Position numbers and translations under genes: made by a program
In this document: in pieces, positions 38,665-52,129 of the stretch
Numbering within the stretch: the first letter of the stretch is position 1
Layout of the letters: each line of letters opens with the position of its first letter
Source of the DNA: Halocaridina rubra
Taxonomy: Eukaryota > Arthropoda > Malacostraca > Decapoda > Atyidae
Reading direction: 5' to 3'
DNA length: 64,000 nt
Assembly (NCBI GenBank): GCA_037179515.1
Contig: JAXCGZ010003851.1
Span: forward strand, 46,001 to 110,000
Notes under the pieces: model-generated
What the model was told of the DNA's origin: nothing
What the model saw: only the letters and a program-made list of their open reading frames with translations
Databases searched by the model: none

Positions 38665-39189
38665 ACTTGAAACAATTTAAAATAAACCGTTCAACGGTCT
38701 CAACATCGCATTCTACTAAATTTTTCACTAACGTAATGAATACTTAACACATAATAAACATATAATTGTAGGCTATAATAGATTCTAAAGGTTGCAACTT
38801 CACAAAATAAAACTTAGACAATGAAATAATTGAATTAGTGACAATGAAACTGTATAAAAAATTAGACATTTCGACAAAATAAGAATCAAAATATTCTTAA
38901 GATTACAACAATAAGAAAAAACAAACAAACAGAAAACGTTTTATTTCCTTTTTTGACCGACATTTAAATCTATCTCCGAAGTTTATATAAAATTACTTTT
39001 CCGATATTTAAATTTATCTTCCAAAGTTTCATAAATTATAATATTGATCAAATTCTTTACGTGAAGCAATACAATCTTGCCTCAAATAAAGTGTGTATTC
39101 ACTAAAGTTTTAAGATTGGCTTTAAGTACCATAGTCAAATAAGAAAAACTTTTTTTTTTATCATTTAGTGTTACAATTAACACAAAATA

Positions 39190-39235
39190 ATAATAATCTT
39201 TATTATTATAATATATAATAATAATAATAATGTAT
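39190..39235. repeat. AT/AAT-rich low-complexity sequence
   Basis: Interrupted AAT and TA units. Confidence 0.8.
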
Positions 39236-39353
39236 TTATGAATGTATGAGTATATTACTGTAATATGTTCAGAGTCGAATTCGGGTATACGAATGTAACT
39301 TACACTATCAAAAACTACTCAACAGACAATTTTTTCTTTAATACCCAGATTAA

Positions 39354-39665
39354 GGCCGTTTTCACACCAAAGTGGCACGTCATACGTGGCATGCAACATG
39401 GCACACCAGTTGAAAACGAAAATCTGGAAATATAAGAAACCTTTCACACCGAGGTCATGTGACACGTCCCATGTGCCACTTGCGACTTGAATTTCAACAT
39501 GCTGATTATTAGGCCGCTTTCACACCATGTGCCATATGCGACTTGCGACGCAAGTGGCACATGGGACGTGTCACGCCACTTCTGTTTGAAAGGTTGCATA
39601 TATTTCTGGATGTTCGTTCTCAACTGGCATGCCACGCGCAACGTGCCATTTTGGTGAAAGCGGCC
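39354..39665. mobile_element. Composite GGCC-ended foldback MITE
   Basis: The left end GGCCGTTTTCACACCAAAG is preceded by TAA (39351-39353). The right end '...ggtgaaagcggcc' is followed by TAA (39666-39668). A second internal start, TTA + GGCCGCTTTCACACC, lies at 39509-39526. The body words 'cagttgaaaacgaa', 'ggaaatat' and 'acgtggcatgc' match the MITE at 26322-26550. The extra internal end suggests one element inserted into, or recombined with, another. Confidence 0.75.
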
Positions 39666-39837
39666 TAATAATTTGCATTTGAAAGTCTTCGCCTAGTGAT
39701 CACTCTGAAAAACAAGCTTAGCTGCATGTAAATATATACAGCATAAGCGGGAATCTTAATAAAGCGATATGAGGCTCATATGAGTCGCTGCATCTTACGA
39801 GCTCCTTGGAGAGAGGTCTTTAAAAAAAATTACAGCC

Positions 39838-39905
39838 AGATGCCCTATATGACACCAACACTGATCCATATTTGGGACCAGGACCGAGTTAAACTGGCTC
39901 GATTT
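39838..39905 (-). mobile_element. Family E repeat remnant
   Basis: Minus strand: 'aactcggtcctggtcccaaa', 'tatggatcagtgttggtgtc', 'agggcatctggctgt'. It aligns with the other E copies through the 'gggcatc(c/t)ggc' word. Confidence 0.5.
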
Positions 39906-40130
39906 CCCGTATACCGGAATTAATTTTAATGAATTACTATAGTACACTAATGAGGTTGTCATTTTTACCCTTATTGAAGCCCGAATTTTAATGACCTTTC
40001 ACTCTGCATCTGCTGAGTTGAGTGGACCTACCACAAGAAGGACGCCATTCCCCTCTCCTTATCTACTAGTGTTTCGGCAAAAGAAATGCTTTGAGGATTA
40101 TTTCAATGGGGGGAGGGTGTTATGTTCCAC

Positions 40131-40283
40131 TCAGGTCGAAGGTTCGCGCCCCGTCACGGTCTGAGGTTAGCAAGGGCATGCACTCAGGGTAACGATTACA
40201 TCTGCCAAAACAAGTCCTTCGCAAGAAGGCAACCGTCCAAGCCCTTGGTTGAAGAGGGAGTCCGTGACGTAAACCCGGAACAA
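40131..40283 (+). mobile_element. Family A SINE, 5'-truncated near the B box, with TSD
   Basis: Begins 'tcaggtcgaaggttcgcg'. Flanks 'gggtgttatgttccac' (40115-40130) and 'gggtgttatgctccac' (40284-40299) differ by one base. Confidence 0.92.
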
Positions 40284-40520
40284 GGGTGTTATGCTCCACA
40301 TTTACTAAGCAATCGTAGTCTAGATAAAAAGGTCAGTTGTGTCTGTGAAACTGCGATGTCCACCAGAAAATATGAACTTAGGAAGTCGCAAATAATAATT
40401 GAGTATACAAAGTTTGGAGGAACTGAAGTAATGCGCCTTAAAACAACTGGAAAAGCTCATTTAAGGAAATTCTGTTTGGGGACGGAGCCCCCAGTTATGT
40501 AATGGAGTTATATATCATAT

Positions 40521-40548
40521 TAGGTTAGGTTGGTTAGGTTAGCTTAAG
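40521..40548. repeat. Short TTAGG-like motif cluster
   Basis: 'attaggttaggttggttagg' contains three TTAGG words. It could be a decayed interstitial telomere repeat. Confidence 0.45.
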
Positions 40549-40627
40549 CTTGGCTAGCTGGGATTAAACGCTAAGAAAGAAAGAAAAATTTAACATACAA
40601 TACATATCAATTATATTCTGGGAAGAA

Positions 40628-40715
40628 GAAGAAGAGAGAAGAAGAAGAAGAAGAAGAAGAAGAAGAAGAAGAAGAAGAAGAAGAAGGAGGAGGAAGAAGA
40701 AGAAAAAGAAGATGA
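40628..40715. repeat. (GAA)n microsatellite
   Basis: GAA/AAG units with GGA interruptions. Confidence 0.95.
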
Positions 40716-40719
40716 AACT

Positions 40720-41895
<1,176 letters not shown>

Positions 41896-41900
41896 GATAA

Positions 41901-42067
<167 letters not shown>

Positions 42068-42284
42068 GGCTATATGTTTGTATATGTGTACGAGTTTGTA
42101 ATTTCTTTGTTAAAAATGTGTCAATATTAGCTCTTACTTGACACCGAGTCAAAGCTTTAAATATTTTTGTAATCTGACACCCATTCCTGCTATGGCGATC
42201 ATAATTTCTTTAATCATCAATCAATAATAAGGTAATCCTTGTCTATTTCCTCGTTTTAATGCTTTTGTGTGTGTGTGTGTGTGT

Positions 42285-42345
42285 GTGTGCCAGGGGGTGA
42301 TGAGGGCAATTTCCTTGCCAGTCCCGGTGTCACACTCATATAATA
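42285..42345 (+). mobile_element. Family D 3' end fragment
   Basis: 'gatgagggcaatttccttgc' followed by 'cagtcccggtgtcacactca'. Head absent; preceded by (GT)n. Confidence 0.6.
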
Positions 42346-42752
42346 CACTAAATTTCTTGGACTAGCATAAGTCTATAAAAGTAGGAGTAGTCACTCAAAA
42401 AAACCTGCTCCTCGTCCAGTACTATTTTGTATTTTTCTTTAAAGTGACTGAGTAAATAGAAAACAGTAGAAGAGAGGATATTAAATGATAGTATAAGTAA
42501 AATAATTATCTAATAGAATTATATACTAGAAGGGAGGGAATGTTCTCTATAGTGAATCAGTTTTGAATATTCCATACAGTACACATTACGTCACTAAACA
42601 CTTCAAGATGAGTTGGTCTCCCTTAAGGGTGCGGCCCTACAATCATTCAATTCAAACTACGAAGAGAAAATGGCATCGCTTGTCCGCACCTCTCTTTCAT
42701 TCACTACGGTGAGAAGACAAATAAATTCGAAAGGTGGAAATTAATAAATAAA

Positions 42753-42756
<4 letters not shown>

Positions 42757-42834
<78 letters not shown>

Positions 42835-42889
42835 TCTTGTTTTGATATCAAAACATAAGTGATATTTTCGTGCGAGTAATCAAGGAAAG

Positions 42890-42984
<95 letters not shown>

Positions 42985-43043
42985 CTTGCTTTGATATCAA
43001 AACATAAGTGATATTTTCGTATGAGTAATCAAGGAAAGCAAGA
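42757..43043. repeat. (GA)n arrays with duplicated flank
   Basis: A ~60-base unique segment ('actcttgttttgatatcaaa' to 'aatcaaggaaagcaagag', 42832-42894) follows the first (GA)n. It is repeated almost exactly at 42981-43043 after the second (GA)n. Confidence 0.95.
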
Positions 43044-43090
43044 GAAAAATCAACAAACTTCAAGAAACGCTTCTAATGACTTAAACCATC

Positions 43091-43172
43091 ATGGGGCGGC
43101 GTTAGAGAGGGCATCTTAATTCCCAAACTATAAACTGTCTACCCTTATTCGCATCGGGATTAATAGTGAAAC
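43091..43172 (+). mobile_element. Family B SINE tail fragment
   Basis: 'ggcgttagagagggcatctt', 'aattcccaaactataaactg', 'gggattaatagtgaaac'. Confidence 0.65.
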
Positions 43173-43351
43173 ATTAAAAATGCTAAAAAAAAAAGTTTGT
43201 ATATAACTTGTCAGTTATTTCATCTAAAAACAAACATTATCAATTAAATATATCATTCCATAGAATTTATTGCCAGTTAAGTGGTAAAATTAATAGAAAA
43301 AAAATATTTTTTTTATTTCTTACAATATGTTATACCAGAAGTCTGTAATAC

Positions 43352-43375
43352 TATTACTACTACTACTACTACTGC

Positions 43376-43436
<61 letters not shown>
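43352..43436. repeat. (ACT)n then (AAT)n microsatellite
   Basis: ACT units pass into a long AAT array. Confidence 0.97.
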
Positions 43437-43463
43437 TCATGAATTCATTATCCCCGAAAATAT

Positions 43464-43705
<242 letters not shown>

Positions 43706-43859
43706 TCTGAAGCCACATTTTGTGTAGGTTTGTCGTGCCCTAGGTAACAATGAGACAAAAAAAAAATTAAATGTAATGTGGTACAGGTAAGCAAGCAACT
43801 CGAGATAAAAATGCAAGCGCACGTGTAAGCAGCAAAACACCTGTCTATTTCCGCAATGT

Positions 43860-44182
43860 GTATTAAAATGTGTCTAGCTCTCTCCCTCTAAACGTGAATT
43901 ATTCCTTTCTTTCTCTAAACACGTGCATTATAGTGTCTCTCTCTACACGTGTACTAAAGAGTTCCTCTCTCTACCTATCTCTAAATGTGAATAAAAAGTG
44001 TTTCCTCTCTCAATACGTGCAGTGAAGCCTCTCTCTCTCTCTCTTTCTAAATGCGAAATCAAGTGTTCCTCTCTTCTCTCAACACGTGTATTAGTGTTAC
44101 TTTCTCTACACGTGCACTGAAGAGTTCCTCTCTCTCTCTCTCTCTACATGGGTATAGTGTTCCTTTTTCAAAACTTGTATTA

Positions 44183-44248
<66 letters not shown>

Positions 44249-44250
44249 AT
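43860..44250. repeat. CT-rich array with 'acgtg' words
   Basis: 'ctctctctacacgtg' or 'aacacgtg' recurs about every 30-60 bases from 43880 to 44130 ('taaacgtgaatta', 'aacacgtgcatta', 'acacgtgtacta', 'atacgtgcagt', 'acacgtgtatta', 'acacgtgcact'). It is followed by a pure (CT)n at 44184-44243. It is a diffuse minisatellite. Confidence 0.7.
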
Positions 44251-44282
44251 ATCTCGTACACCTCCCTGTAAACTAAGTTCTA

Positions 44283-44372
44283 TTTAGGGTTGTGTATCCA
44301 TTTGAAGCATTATTTGTATGAATTCATGTAATGTCTGACGCCTTGGCGCAATAAATTAATAAAATAAAATAC
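44283..44372 (+). mobile_element. Candidate LINE 3' tail
   Basis: The hairpin 'cgccttggcg' (44339-44348) is followed by 'caataaattaataaaataaa'. This is the layout of a CR1-like 3' end, but no second copy was found here. Confidence 0.35.
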
Positions 44373-44549
44373 TCTATATCTCGATCTAATTGCGTATTAA
44401 AAGTGTTCCCCTCTCAACACGACCCAAGCTTTAAATTTACTAGTTTTATTCTATTTCTCAAATGGATCCATTGTACTATTCCCCCCCCCTCTCTCTCTCT
44501 CTCTCTCAGATAAAAAATCAACAGTTTGCCGCTTAAGCCACTCCTGACT

Positions 44550-45000
44550 CTCAGGAAAAGAGGATGAGACTCATCTAAAGAGCTTCTCTTTTTTTCTCTT
44601 TTTCTCTTTTCCTCTCTCTTCCTTTTTCTTTCTTCACTATTCTTGCATTTTCCCCAATTATCCCAAGGAATTATTCGTTTTTTTTTTTCATTCCGTGATG
44701 AAATGTTTTTTTTTTTTATTTATTCTTATTCTCTATCTTTGTCTCCCTATTCTTCTTTTGGACTCTTGGATTCACTAATTAATTCATTCATAAATTCTTT
44801 TATTAAGTTTTTATTGATTTTTTTTTTTTTTAGTTATATTCTTCACATTCTCCTTCCAAGAATCCTTTTTTTTTTCCTCTTTCTCTTGCATCTTCTCATT
44901 TTTCTCAATTAATCATTCATTTACTCGATCTTTATTAATATAATTCAGTATTTTTTTCCGTTTCTCCGTCTTCTGTTCAATCTCTCACTCTTCCTTTTTT
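44550..45000. other. T/C-rich low-complexity stretch
   Basis: Pyrimidine-rich with T-runs; no gene seen. Confidence 0.6.
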
Positions 45001-45150
45001 TTGGCTTCCTCCTTGATTCCTGCAATTGCCTTAAGGTCAGGCTACTGTTTTGTTTTATTACAAGATAAGTATGAGATTGCTATATATTGGAGCTTTTGTT
45101 AACTATTGCCGTAATACTTTAAAGTATGTGAAATGTATATTAAACTGCCT

Positions 45151-45268
45151 GCCAAGGAGCTCTTGCTCAGCAGGCTAGTGCCTCTGAATATAATGTACAT
45201 ATTTATTCCTGTATGTATACTAAACATTTGGCAATAAAATCTATGACTATGAATATGACTATGACTTA
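45151..45268 (+). mobile_element. LINE 3' tail with (TATGAC)n end
   Basis: 'cctgccaaggagctcttgct', 'cagcaggctagtgcctctga', 'ataatgtacatatttattcc', 'aaacatttggcaataaaatc', then short repeats of 'tatgac' and variants. It aligns with 25034-25106. A microsatellite tail unit is typical for CR1-like insertions. Confidence 0.65.
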
Positions 45269-45535
45269 GTTTTTCATTACTTCATTTATCCATTCATTTC
45301 TTTTTTATTGAGTTTATGTTATATTTATCTTACCTCTTTCGTGTTTCTTTCCTTTCTCTATTACCATATTCTTCCTCCTTGACTCTTGCTTTGCCTCCGT
45401 TCATTGTATTTATTCATCCATTCATCCTTTTGTTACGTTCTGCGTAAGTTTCTTTACCTATTTCTCATCTAATTTTTCTTCCATTTCTTCTTCTTCACTC
45501 ATTCTTCCTCCCTTTATCCAATTTTCTTACTCTTG

Positions 45536-45751
45536 CACTTTCCTCCGTTCTTTCATCCATTCGTCCTTATTTAAGTTCTATGTATCTCACTTTCCTCCGT
45601 TCTCTCATCCATTCGTCCTTATTTAAGTTCTATGTATCTCACTTTCCTCCGTTCTTTAATCCATTCGTCCTTATTTATGTTCTATGTATCTCACTTTCCT
45701 CCGTTCTTTCATCCATTCGTCCTTATTAAAGTTCATGTTCTATGTATCTCG
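45536..45751. repeat. 52-bp tandem repeat, four units
   Basis: Units start at 45536, 45588, 45640 and 45692, each 'cactttcctccgttcttt' plus 34 bases ending 'tctatgtatct'. The fourth carries a small insertion. Confidence 0.95.
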
Positions 45752-46365
45752 TTTTATCAATTCTTTTTATTCGTCTTTTTCTTCTATTCTCTCCTTCCTT
45801 TTCCGTTCATCTTCATTCTCTCATTGTCTCATTCCTCTATTCATTCTTTTCTCACCTTTATATTTCATTTCCTCGCTTCCTTCTCCTCTTCTTTCTTCTT
45901 CTTCTTCTTGAAGAGGTCTCATTCACTTCTTTCAAGAGGAGATTTTCGAAGTCGATAAACGCATCATTTCTTCAGGAGACTTTTATCAGTCAGCCTGTCT
46001 GTCTTGCTGTATGACAGTACGTGGAAAAAGGAGCTATGACTTTTTGTACACGTCAATCCATACGTTCGTACTTACATATATACATACCTATATATTCATA
46101 CATTTTTGCATACAGAAAATACATATATACAAGCATGCATGTGAGCATATATAAATACATAATATACACAAAAAAAAAAAATATATATATACATACACAC
46201 ACACACACATATGTATGCATACATACATACATGGTTAAATAGATACGTTTTTAATACGTGCATCCATACATTCAGAGAAACAAATGAACACAAACTTCTC
46301 TTGTATCAGCTCTACCAAAGGGACAAAATATTACATTTCCAATATATAATATGCTTTCAATAACA

Positions 46366-46558
46366 GCAGTCACCGTGGCAAAGCGGTAGCATCTGCGATT
46401 CTGAGGCGGCCGGTCGAGGGTTCGCGCCCATCCACGGTGTGAGGTTAGCAAGGGCATGCACTCAGGGTAACGATTACATCTGCCAAAACAAATCCTTAGC
46501 AAGAAGGCAACCGTCCTAGCCCTTGGTAGGAAGGGAGTTCGTGACGTAAAACCGGCAT
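46366..46558 (+). mobile_element. Family A SINE, full length with 21-bp TSD
   Basis: From 'gcagtcaccgtggcaaagcg' to 'gtgacgtaaaaccggca'. A 21-base flank (46345-46365) recurs at 46559-46579 with one change (key words 'tataatatgctttca' and 'taaca'). Confidence 0.92.
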
Positions 46559-46661
46559 TATAATATGCTTTCAGTAACAAAGTAATCGAGCTATACCGGG
46601 ACAATGAACCTGGAAAATTATAAACTAAAAAAAATATCCTCCCAATGGGCGATTAAGACAT

Positions 46662-46664
46662 CTC

Positions 46665-46699
<35 letters not shown>

Positions 46700-46738
46700 T
46701 AATAATAATAATAATATTGAATGCAGTTTGAAAGTACG

Positions 46739-46801
<63 letters not shown>
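46662..46801. repeat. (AAT)n and (TA)n microsatellites
   Basis: AAT array to about 46715, then TA at 46740-46801. Confidence 0.96.
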
Positions 46802-46805
<4 letters not shown>

Positions 46806-46984
46806 CCCTCAATTTTACAATACAAAAACAGAGAAAAAATAAGAAAAAATACTACAGAAATAAAAAAAAAAGGAAACAAGCCTTATTAAAAAAAATAACC
46901 CTCTTTACTCTTAATAAATTCATGACGTAATTCCCATTTGAAATAGTGGGGGGGGGGAAATGCCCCCCTCCATATCGGAGCCAT

Positions 46985-47540
46985 TGGCATTTGCATAAAT
47001 AATTAGCAAGTGAAAACTACCTTAATTAGTATAAACAAATAAAGCGTGTTTTCCAGGCAATATTTACCTCAGGTTAAATATCATGGCGGTAAAAGATTTT
47101 TCTTTTTTCACCAAAATAAATTCTTTGGTAAAGTTGTTTATTAAACTAATTTATCTATTTATGTGCTGATGATATTGCCCTTTCGTTTTTTCTATAAATT
47201 CTTTCGTTATTTAGTTTTTTTTAGCATTTTATCTATTTTTGCATTTATTTTCATTCATTTTTTTCATGTATTTTAATTACAGCATTTACTGCGTCATTTC
47301 AAGATTTAAAATTCTTCCTCTGTTTCATTTCACGTCTTCCTTTTGTTTTTAATGTCAGTTCAATTATTCATTTATAATATTTAATTCCTTGATTTAATAT
47401 AAACCTCAAAAGGCAGACGCTTAAAACAATAACTAATTTTTTTTGTAAAATTAAAAAAACGTTAGAAAATCATTTGGTGAAGTTATGTAAACATTAAATG
47501 CTGGATTGGGACTACTTGAGAGGCGGAAAACACTGAAATT
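46985..47540. other. AT-rich stretch, no gene recognised
   Basis: T-rich low-complexity sequence only. Confidence 0.4.
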
Positions 47541-47544
47541 CTTT

Positions 47545-47742
47545 CATTTCTTCCGGTTTTACGTCACGGACTCCTTTTTCTACCAAGGACTAGGACGGTA
47601 GCCTTCTTACAAATGACTTGTTTTGGCAGATGTAATCGTTACCCTGAGTGCATGCCCTTGCTAACCTCAGACCGTGAGGGGGCGCGAACTCTCGACCTGA
47701 CGCCTCAGAGTCGCGGACGCTACCGCTTGAGCCACGGTGACT
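47545..47742 (-). mobile_element. Family A SINE, full length with perfect TSD
   Basis: Minus-strand copy. ACACTGAAATTCTTT flanks it (47530-47544 and 47743-47757). Confidence 0.93.
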
Positions 47743-47815
47743 ACACTGAAATTCTTTAATATAAAGTAATAATGAACAAACGGACATGATATTGCTATGG
47801 GTAAATTAACCAAAT

Positions 47816-47979
47816 GTGGACCACGGTAGCAGAGTGGTTAGCGTGCTCGACTCCGTAATTGACAAACTCGCGATCGAGACCAATGTTGGGGTGCTAAGAA
47901 AAGCATTCCAGCTTTAATTCCCATGCCAATCTCTGTCTGCGCCCACCCCCATAATGAGGAATCATAGTGAAACATAAAA
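47816..47979 (+). mobile_element. Family B SINE, full copy
   Basis: 'ccacggtagcagagtggtta' (A box), 'cgcgatcgagaccaat' (B box), 'aaagcattccagctttaatt', 'cacccccataatgagg', then 'aatcatagtgaaac'. The tail hairpin is degraded. Confidence 0.75.
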
Positions 47980-48108
47980 CTTGGATTATTAATAAACAAC
48001 CAACATAACAGAGCAACACATGGTTCACTTTATTATATGGAACATTTTTACCGAGTACAACAGTTCAAGATTAATTATAAAAAAAATCCGACGAAAACTA
48101 TTCTAGTC

Positions 48109-48112
<4 letters not shown>

Positions 48113-48191
<79 letters not shown>
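48113..48191. repeat. (GA)n microsatellite
   Basis: About 79 bases of GA. Confidence 0.98.
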
Positions 48192-48194
<3 letters not shown>

Positions 48195-48326
48195 ATACAA
48201 ATGGGATTACCACATATATACCCTCCTTTCAAAATTATCCTGACAACTCGGGGACCCTGAAATGTTTGATATATTATCAGCTACCATAAGTCTTGGGATC
48301 GAACCTCCCGTCTAAAAGACTGCTAG

Positions 48327-48690
<364 letters not shown>

Positions 48691-48859
48691 GAAACGAAGA
48701 GATCCAGCCAGCAGACAAATATGAATAGCAGAAGGAGAAGAAGAAGCAGTAAAAGGGCAAGGCAAAATGTCTTCTCTTCCTCCTCTTCCTTTGCTCTCAC
48801 TTTCGCCCGACCTTGAGACGAACGACGAGGGATTTTGTAAGCGGCAACACAAGTGCTCT

Positions 48860-49670
48860 CAGGCACCAGCCATGGCGGCAGCAGCAGCAGGTGGAGGATG
48901 AGAAGACGCATACGCGATGACGTCATGAGCCATGTGCATGGTAGGCAATTGCTATCTTTTCTTTTATTGACACCAGGACTGCCCCCCCAAAAAAAAAAAA
49001 ATCCACCCTCAACACCCCTGAGCATGAAGAAAACAGATGGGGAGTATTGTGACTTGTCAGATGTGAAGGACTAATAAGACATGTGTAACGAATATCCAAG
49101 AATATTCGGAGTCGATGTAGGTACAGAAAAAGAACCGTAACTGAAGAAAGACTAAACATCAAACTGTTCTGGACAGTCCTATTTAAGTCCAAAAGACCCC
49201 CCCCCCCAGCTGTAGTATCGCAACGGGCGATTAGTGCCATGGGCACTTTATATACATCGCCCTAAACCTTACCGATATCATACGTGGTAGGCAACTATGG
49301 TAGGCACTGTAGCACAGTAACATACACCGTACTTAAAGTTGATAAACCTCGCGTTTTACGTAAAGATAACAACCACGTGCGTGGTAGGCACCTAAAAGAG
49401 ATAACTCAAAACGCACTTAAAAACACGCTTTTATGAACTATATCCAGCACAGCTCTGCGAATAGTGGGCAAAAAATACTAAAAGAATACTAAAACAAAAA
49501 AAAAGAATGCATTTTCCTACCAGCATGGCTCTGCAAGATGACATCACAGCCATGTGCTTGGTAGGCAAAAATAAAAACGGAAGAAATATAAAGAAAAGAA
49601 CGTTCCCCTGATGGGAGACACTCATGCAACGTGACGTCACATAGCCATGTGTGTGGTAGGCAAATGTGGA
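48860..49670 (+). repeat. Decayed repeat with CRE-like palindromes
   Basis: The unit 'gccatgtgcNtggtaggcaa' occurs at about 48930, 49375 (as 'ccacgtgcgtggtaggcacc'), 49550 and 49642, with partial forms near 49285-49305. Three units are preceded by TGACGTCA or a variant (48916 'tgacgtca', 49540 'tgacatca', 49631 'tgacgtca'). The first has 'gccatggcggcagcagcag', an ATG in good context that soon meets a stop. A family C element interrupts the region at 48958-49243. Confidence 0.6.
48958..49243 (-). mobile_element. Family C retroelement, long copy
   Basis: 'ttgacaccaggactgccccc', 'gtgacttgtcagatgtgaag', 'cgaatatccaagaatattcg', 'aactgttctggacagt', 'gctgtagtatcgcaacggg', 'gtgccatgggc'. Minus-sense. 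It splits the CRE-containing repeat. Confidence 0.77.
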
Positions 49671-49784
49671 AGGACGTGTTTGATGAATATAAAAAAGTTT
49701 ATATTCACTGCACCATACGTAATTGTATATTATTTTTTTGAGACTTAATATTTATATTCTCAACTGCATCTTTACAAGGTAAGA

Positions 49785-50010
49785 CCCAACCTCTGGTAGG
49801 TGGCCCATTCAAGAATCCACTGGGGGAACAAATCAATCTCAACTTAGTGCCGGTTCCAAGCCCAGATCACGGTAAGCGTCGGTGCCAGGAAGAGCATGCG
49901 GCCGTAAAATTAAGCTATACCAACACAAGCTCCAACAGGGTAGTGGAAACAGCGACCCAATAAAACATAGGGAAAATGCTGCTGGGATGGAAGTAGCAGC
50001 TCACCTAGGA
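49785..50010 (+). mobile_element. Family E repeat, longest copy
   Basis: 'ctcaacttagtgccggttcc', 'aagcccagatcacgg', 'gtcggtgccaggaagagcat', 'gcggccgtaaaa', 'agggtagtggaaacag'. Similar words occur in the 3' regions of RTE-type elements as I recall them, but that is not verified here. Confidence 0.55.
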
Positions 50011-50069
50011 GGTCCATGTTCGACCTTCCCCCCAGCTGGTTTGTGGAGCTCCGTTATCTCTTAAGAGCT

Positions 50070-50676
<607 letters not shown>

Positions 50677-51010
50677 TACATGTCCGACTTCAATTTAAAA
50701 TTTTATTACAATAGCAGACATCAAACGCATAACAGAAATAAAAGCAGACGGCTGTTCACATTCCATTCATATATTGTTGCAAGATATAACGGCATTGACA
50801 AGTTTAAAGAACTCACCATAACAGTACCACCACGATCGTTGTAACTCTGAACGGTGGTGTTCGAAGTTTTAAAATAAACACAATTTAATTTCCTCAACAC
50901 ATTTTTCCCCTTATAACAAAAACTTTGCATTTGAAAATTATAATCCTATGACGGTGTTCTGTATTAATTTCTATTTAATTAAGATATACTCTAGCGCTTT
51001 TCTAATCCGG

Positions 51011-51067
51011 TTCCGGTTTTACGTCACGGACTCCCTTTTCAACCAAGGGCTAGGACGGTTGCCTTCT
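51011..51067 (-). mobile_element. Family A SINE 3' fragment
   Basis: Only 'ttccggttttacgtcacgg' to 'acggttgccttct'. The word 'ttctaat' occurs on both sides (about 50999 and 51064), a weak possible duplication. Confidence 0.8.
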
Positions 51068-51119
51068 AATATGAACCATAATTGTGGCAATAAAAACAGG
51101 TGTTATGAATACATCAAAG

Positions 51120-51700
51120 AAAATGCCAGAGGTGCCTTCAAGTGAAATCATAGGCCATCTATCAGTGTACATAGGCCTACTACAGCAGAAACATCACAAA
51201 TTTTTTCTCTGGAATCACTGTTAAAAATTGCAAGCTATGTCATATGAAGACAAACAAAAAGATGATAGCATAGGCATGTACAGAATCAAATTAGGAATTC
51301 GCTAACTCCTTCGCAAGGATAATGTTAATTGCATTCTATCGACTTGTTCTAAAAACTCATCTTCGCGTGTAAAGATAGTGGCATTTGATATTCAGTATTC
51401 TCTGACGAATACTAAATATCAAATGTTACTATCTTTACACGCGAAGATGAGTTTTTAGTACACTGAGTCGAAAGAATGCAATTCACATTATCCTTGCAAA
51501 GGAGTTAGTGAATTCCTAGTTTGATTCTGTACATGCCTATGCTAACTTATCATCATTTTGTTTGTCTTCATACGACATAACTTTGCAATTTTTAACAGAG
51601 ATTCCAGAGAAAACTTATTCAAGTGATGTTGCTGTTGCAGTAGGCCTATGTACAGTGATAGCTGGCCAATGATTTCACTTTAAGGTACCCTTGGCATTTT
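51120..51700. repeat. Large snap-back palindrome, ~285-bp arms
   Basis: Left arm 51120-51400 and right arm 51407-51700 are reverse complements at roughly 90% by eye, around the six-base loop TCTGAC. Landmarks: 'aaaatgcca'/'tggcatttt' at the outer ends, 'gtacataggcctac' and its complement, 'catgtacagaatcaaa' and its complement, and 'cttcgcgtgtaaagatagt' and its complement near the loop. Small indels separate the arms. No target-site duplication or known terminal repeat was recognised. A transcript would fold into one long hairpin. Confidence 0.93.
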
Positions 51701-52021
51701 GTTTTATATATATTCAGTACTGGTAAATATTATAATTACAGCATAAAAAAAAAGTTCATAATAGATGAATGACTAAATCCGGCTCTGGAATAAACCGGTA
51801 CAGGCTACCCATTCCAAAGTTTTTCAAAATATGTCTATATAACATCTTTTAAGGTTATGTTGCCTCTGAAATAATTACAAGAAATTTGTAAAACCTGGTG
51901 TCTTCGATATCATTAGAATGACGTAGCCTACAGAAAAATAAAATTCGCTAATGACGTTTTGGGGCTACTCTGAGTTCCACGGAAGAGGCAAAATGAACCA
52001 AGAAGTATTTTCGCCACTATA

Positions 52022-52022
<1 letters not shown>

Positions 52023-52064
<42 letters not shown>

Positions 52065-52065
52065 C
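52023..52065. repeat. (AAT)n microsatellite
   Basis: About 43 bases; the following 'caaaaaaatccacaagctca' might be the complement of a LINE tail, but this is unproven. Confidence 0.96.
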
Positions 52066-52129
52066 AAAAAAATCCACAAGCTCATATAAACCAGCCTGCC
52101 AAGGCCTAAAGGATAGCAAAATAATGTAT

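Noticed and set aside
40122..40502. 126-codon plus-strand open frame
   Set aside because: It runs through a family A SINE and its duplication into unrelated sequence; no recognisable motif.
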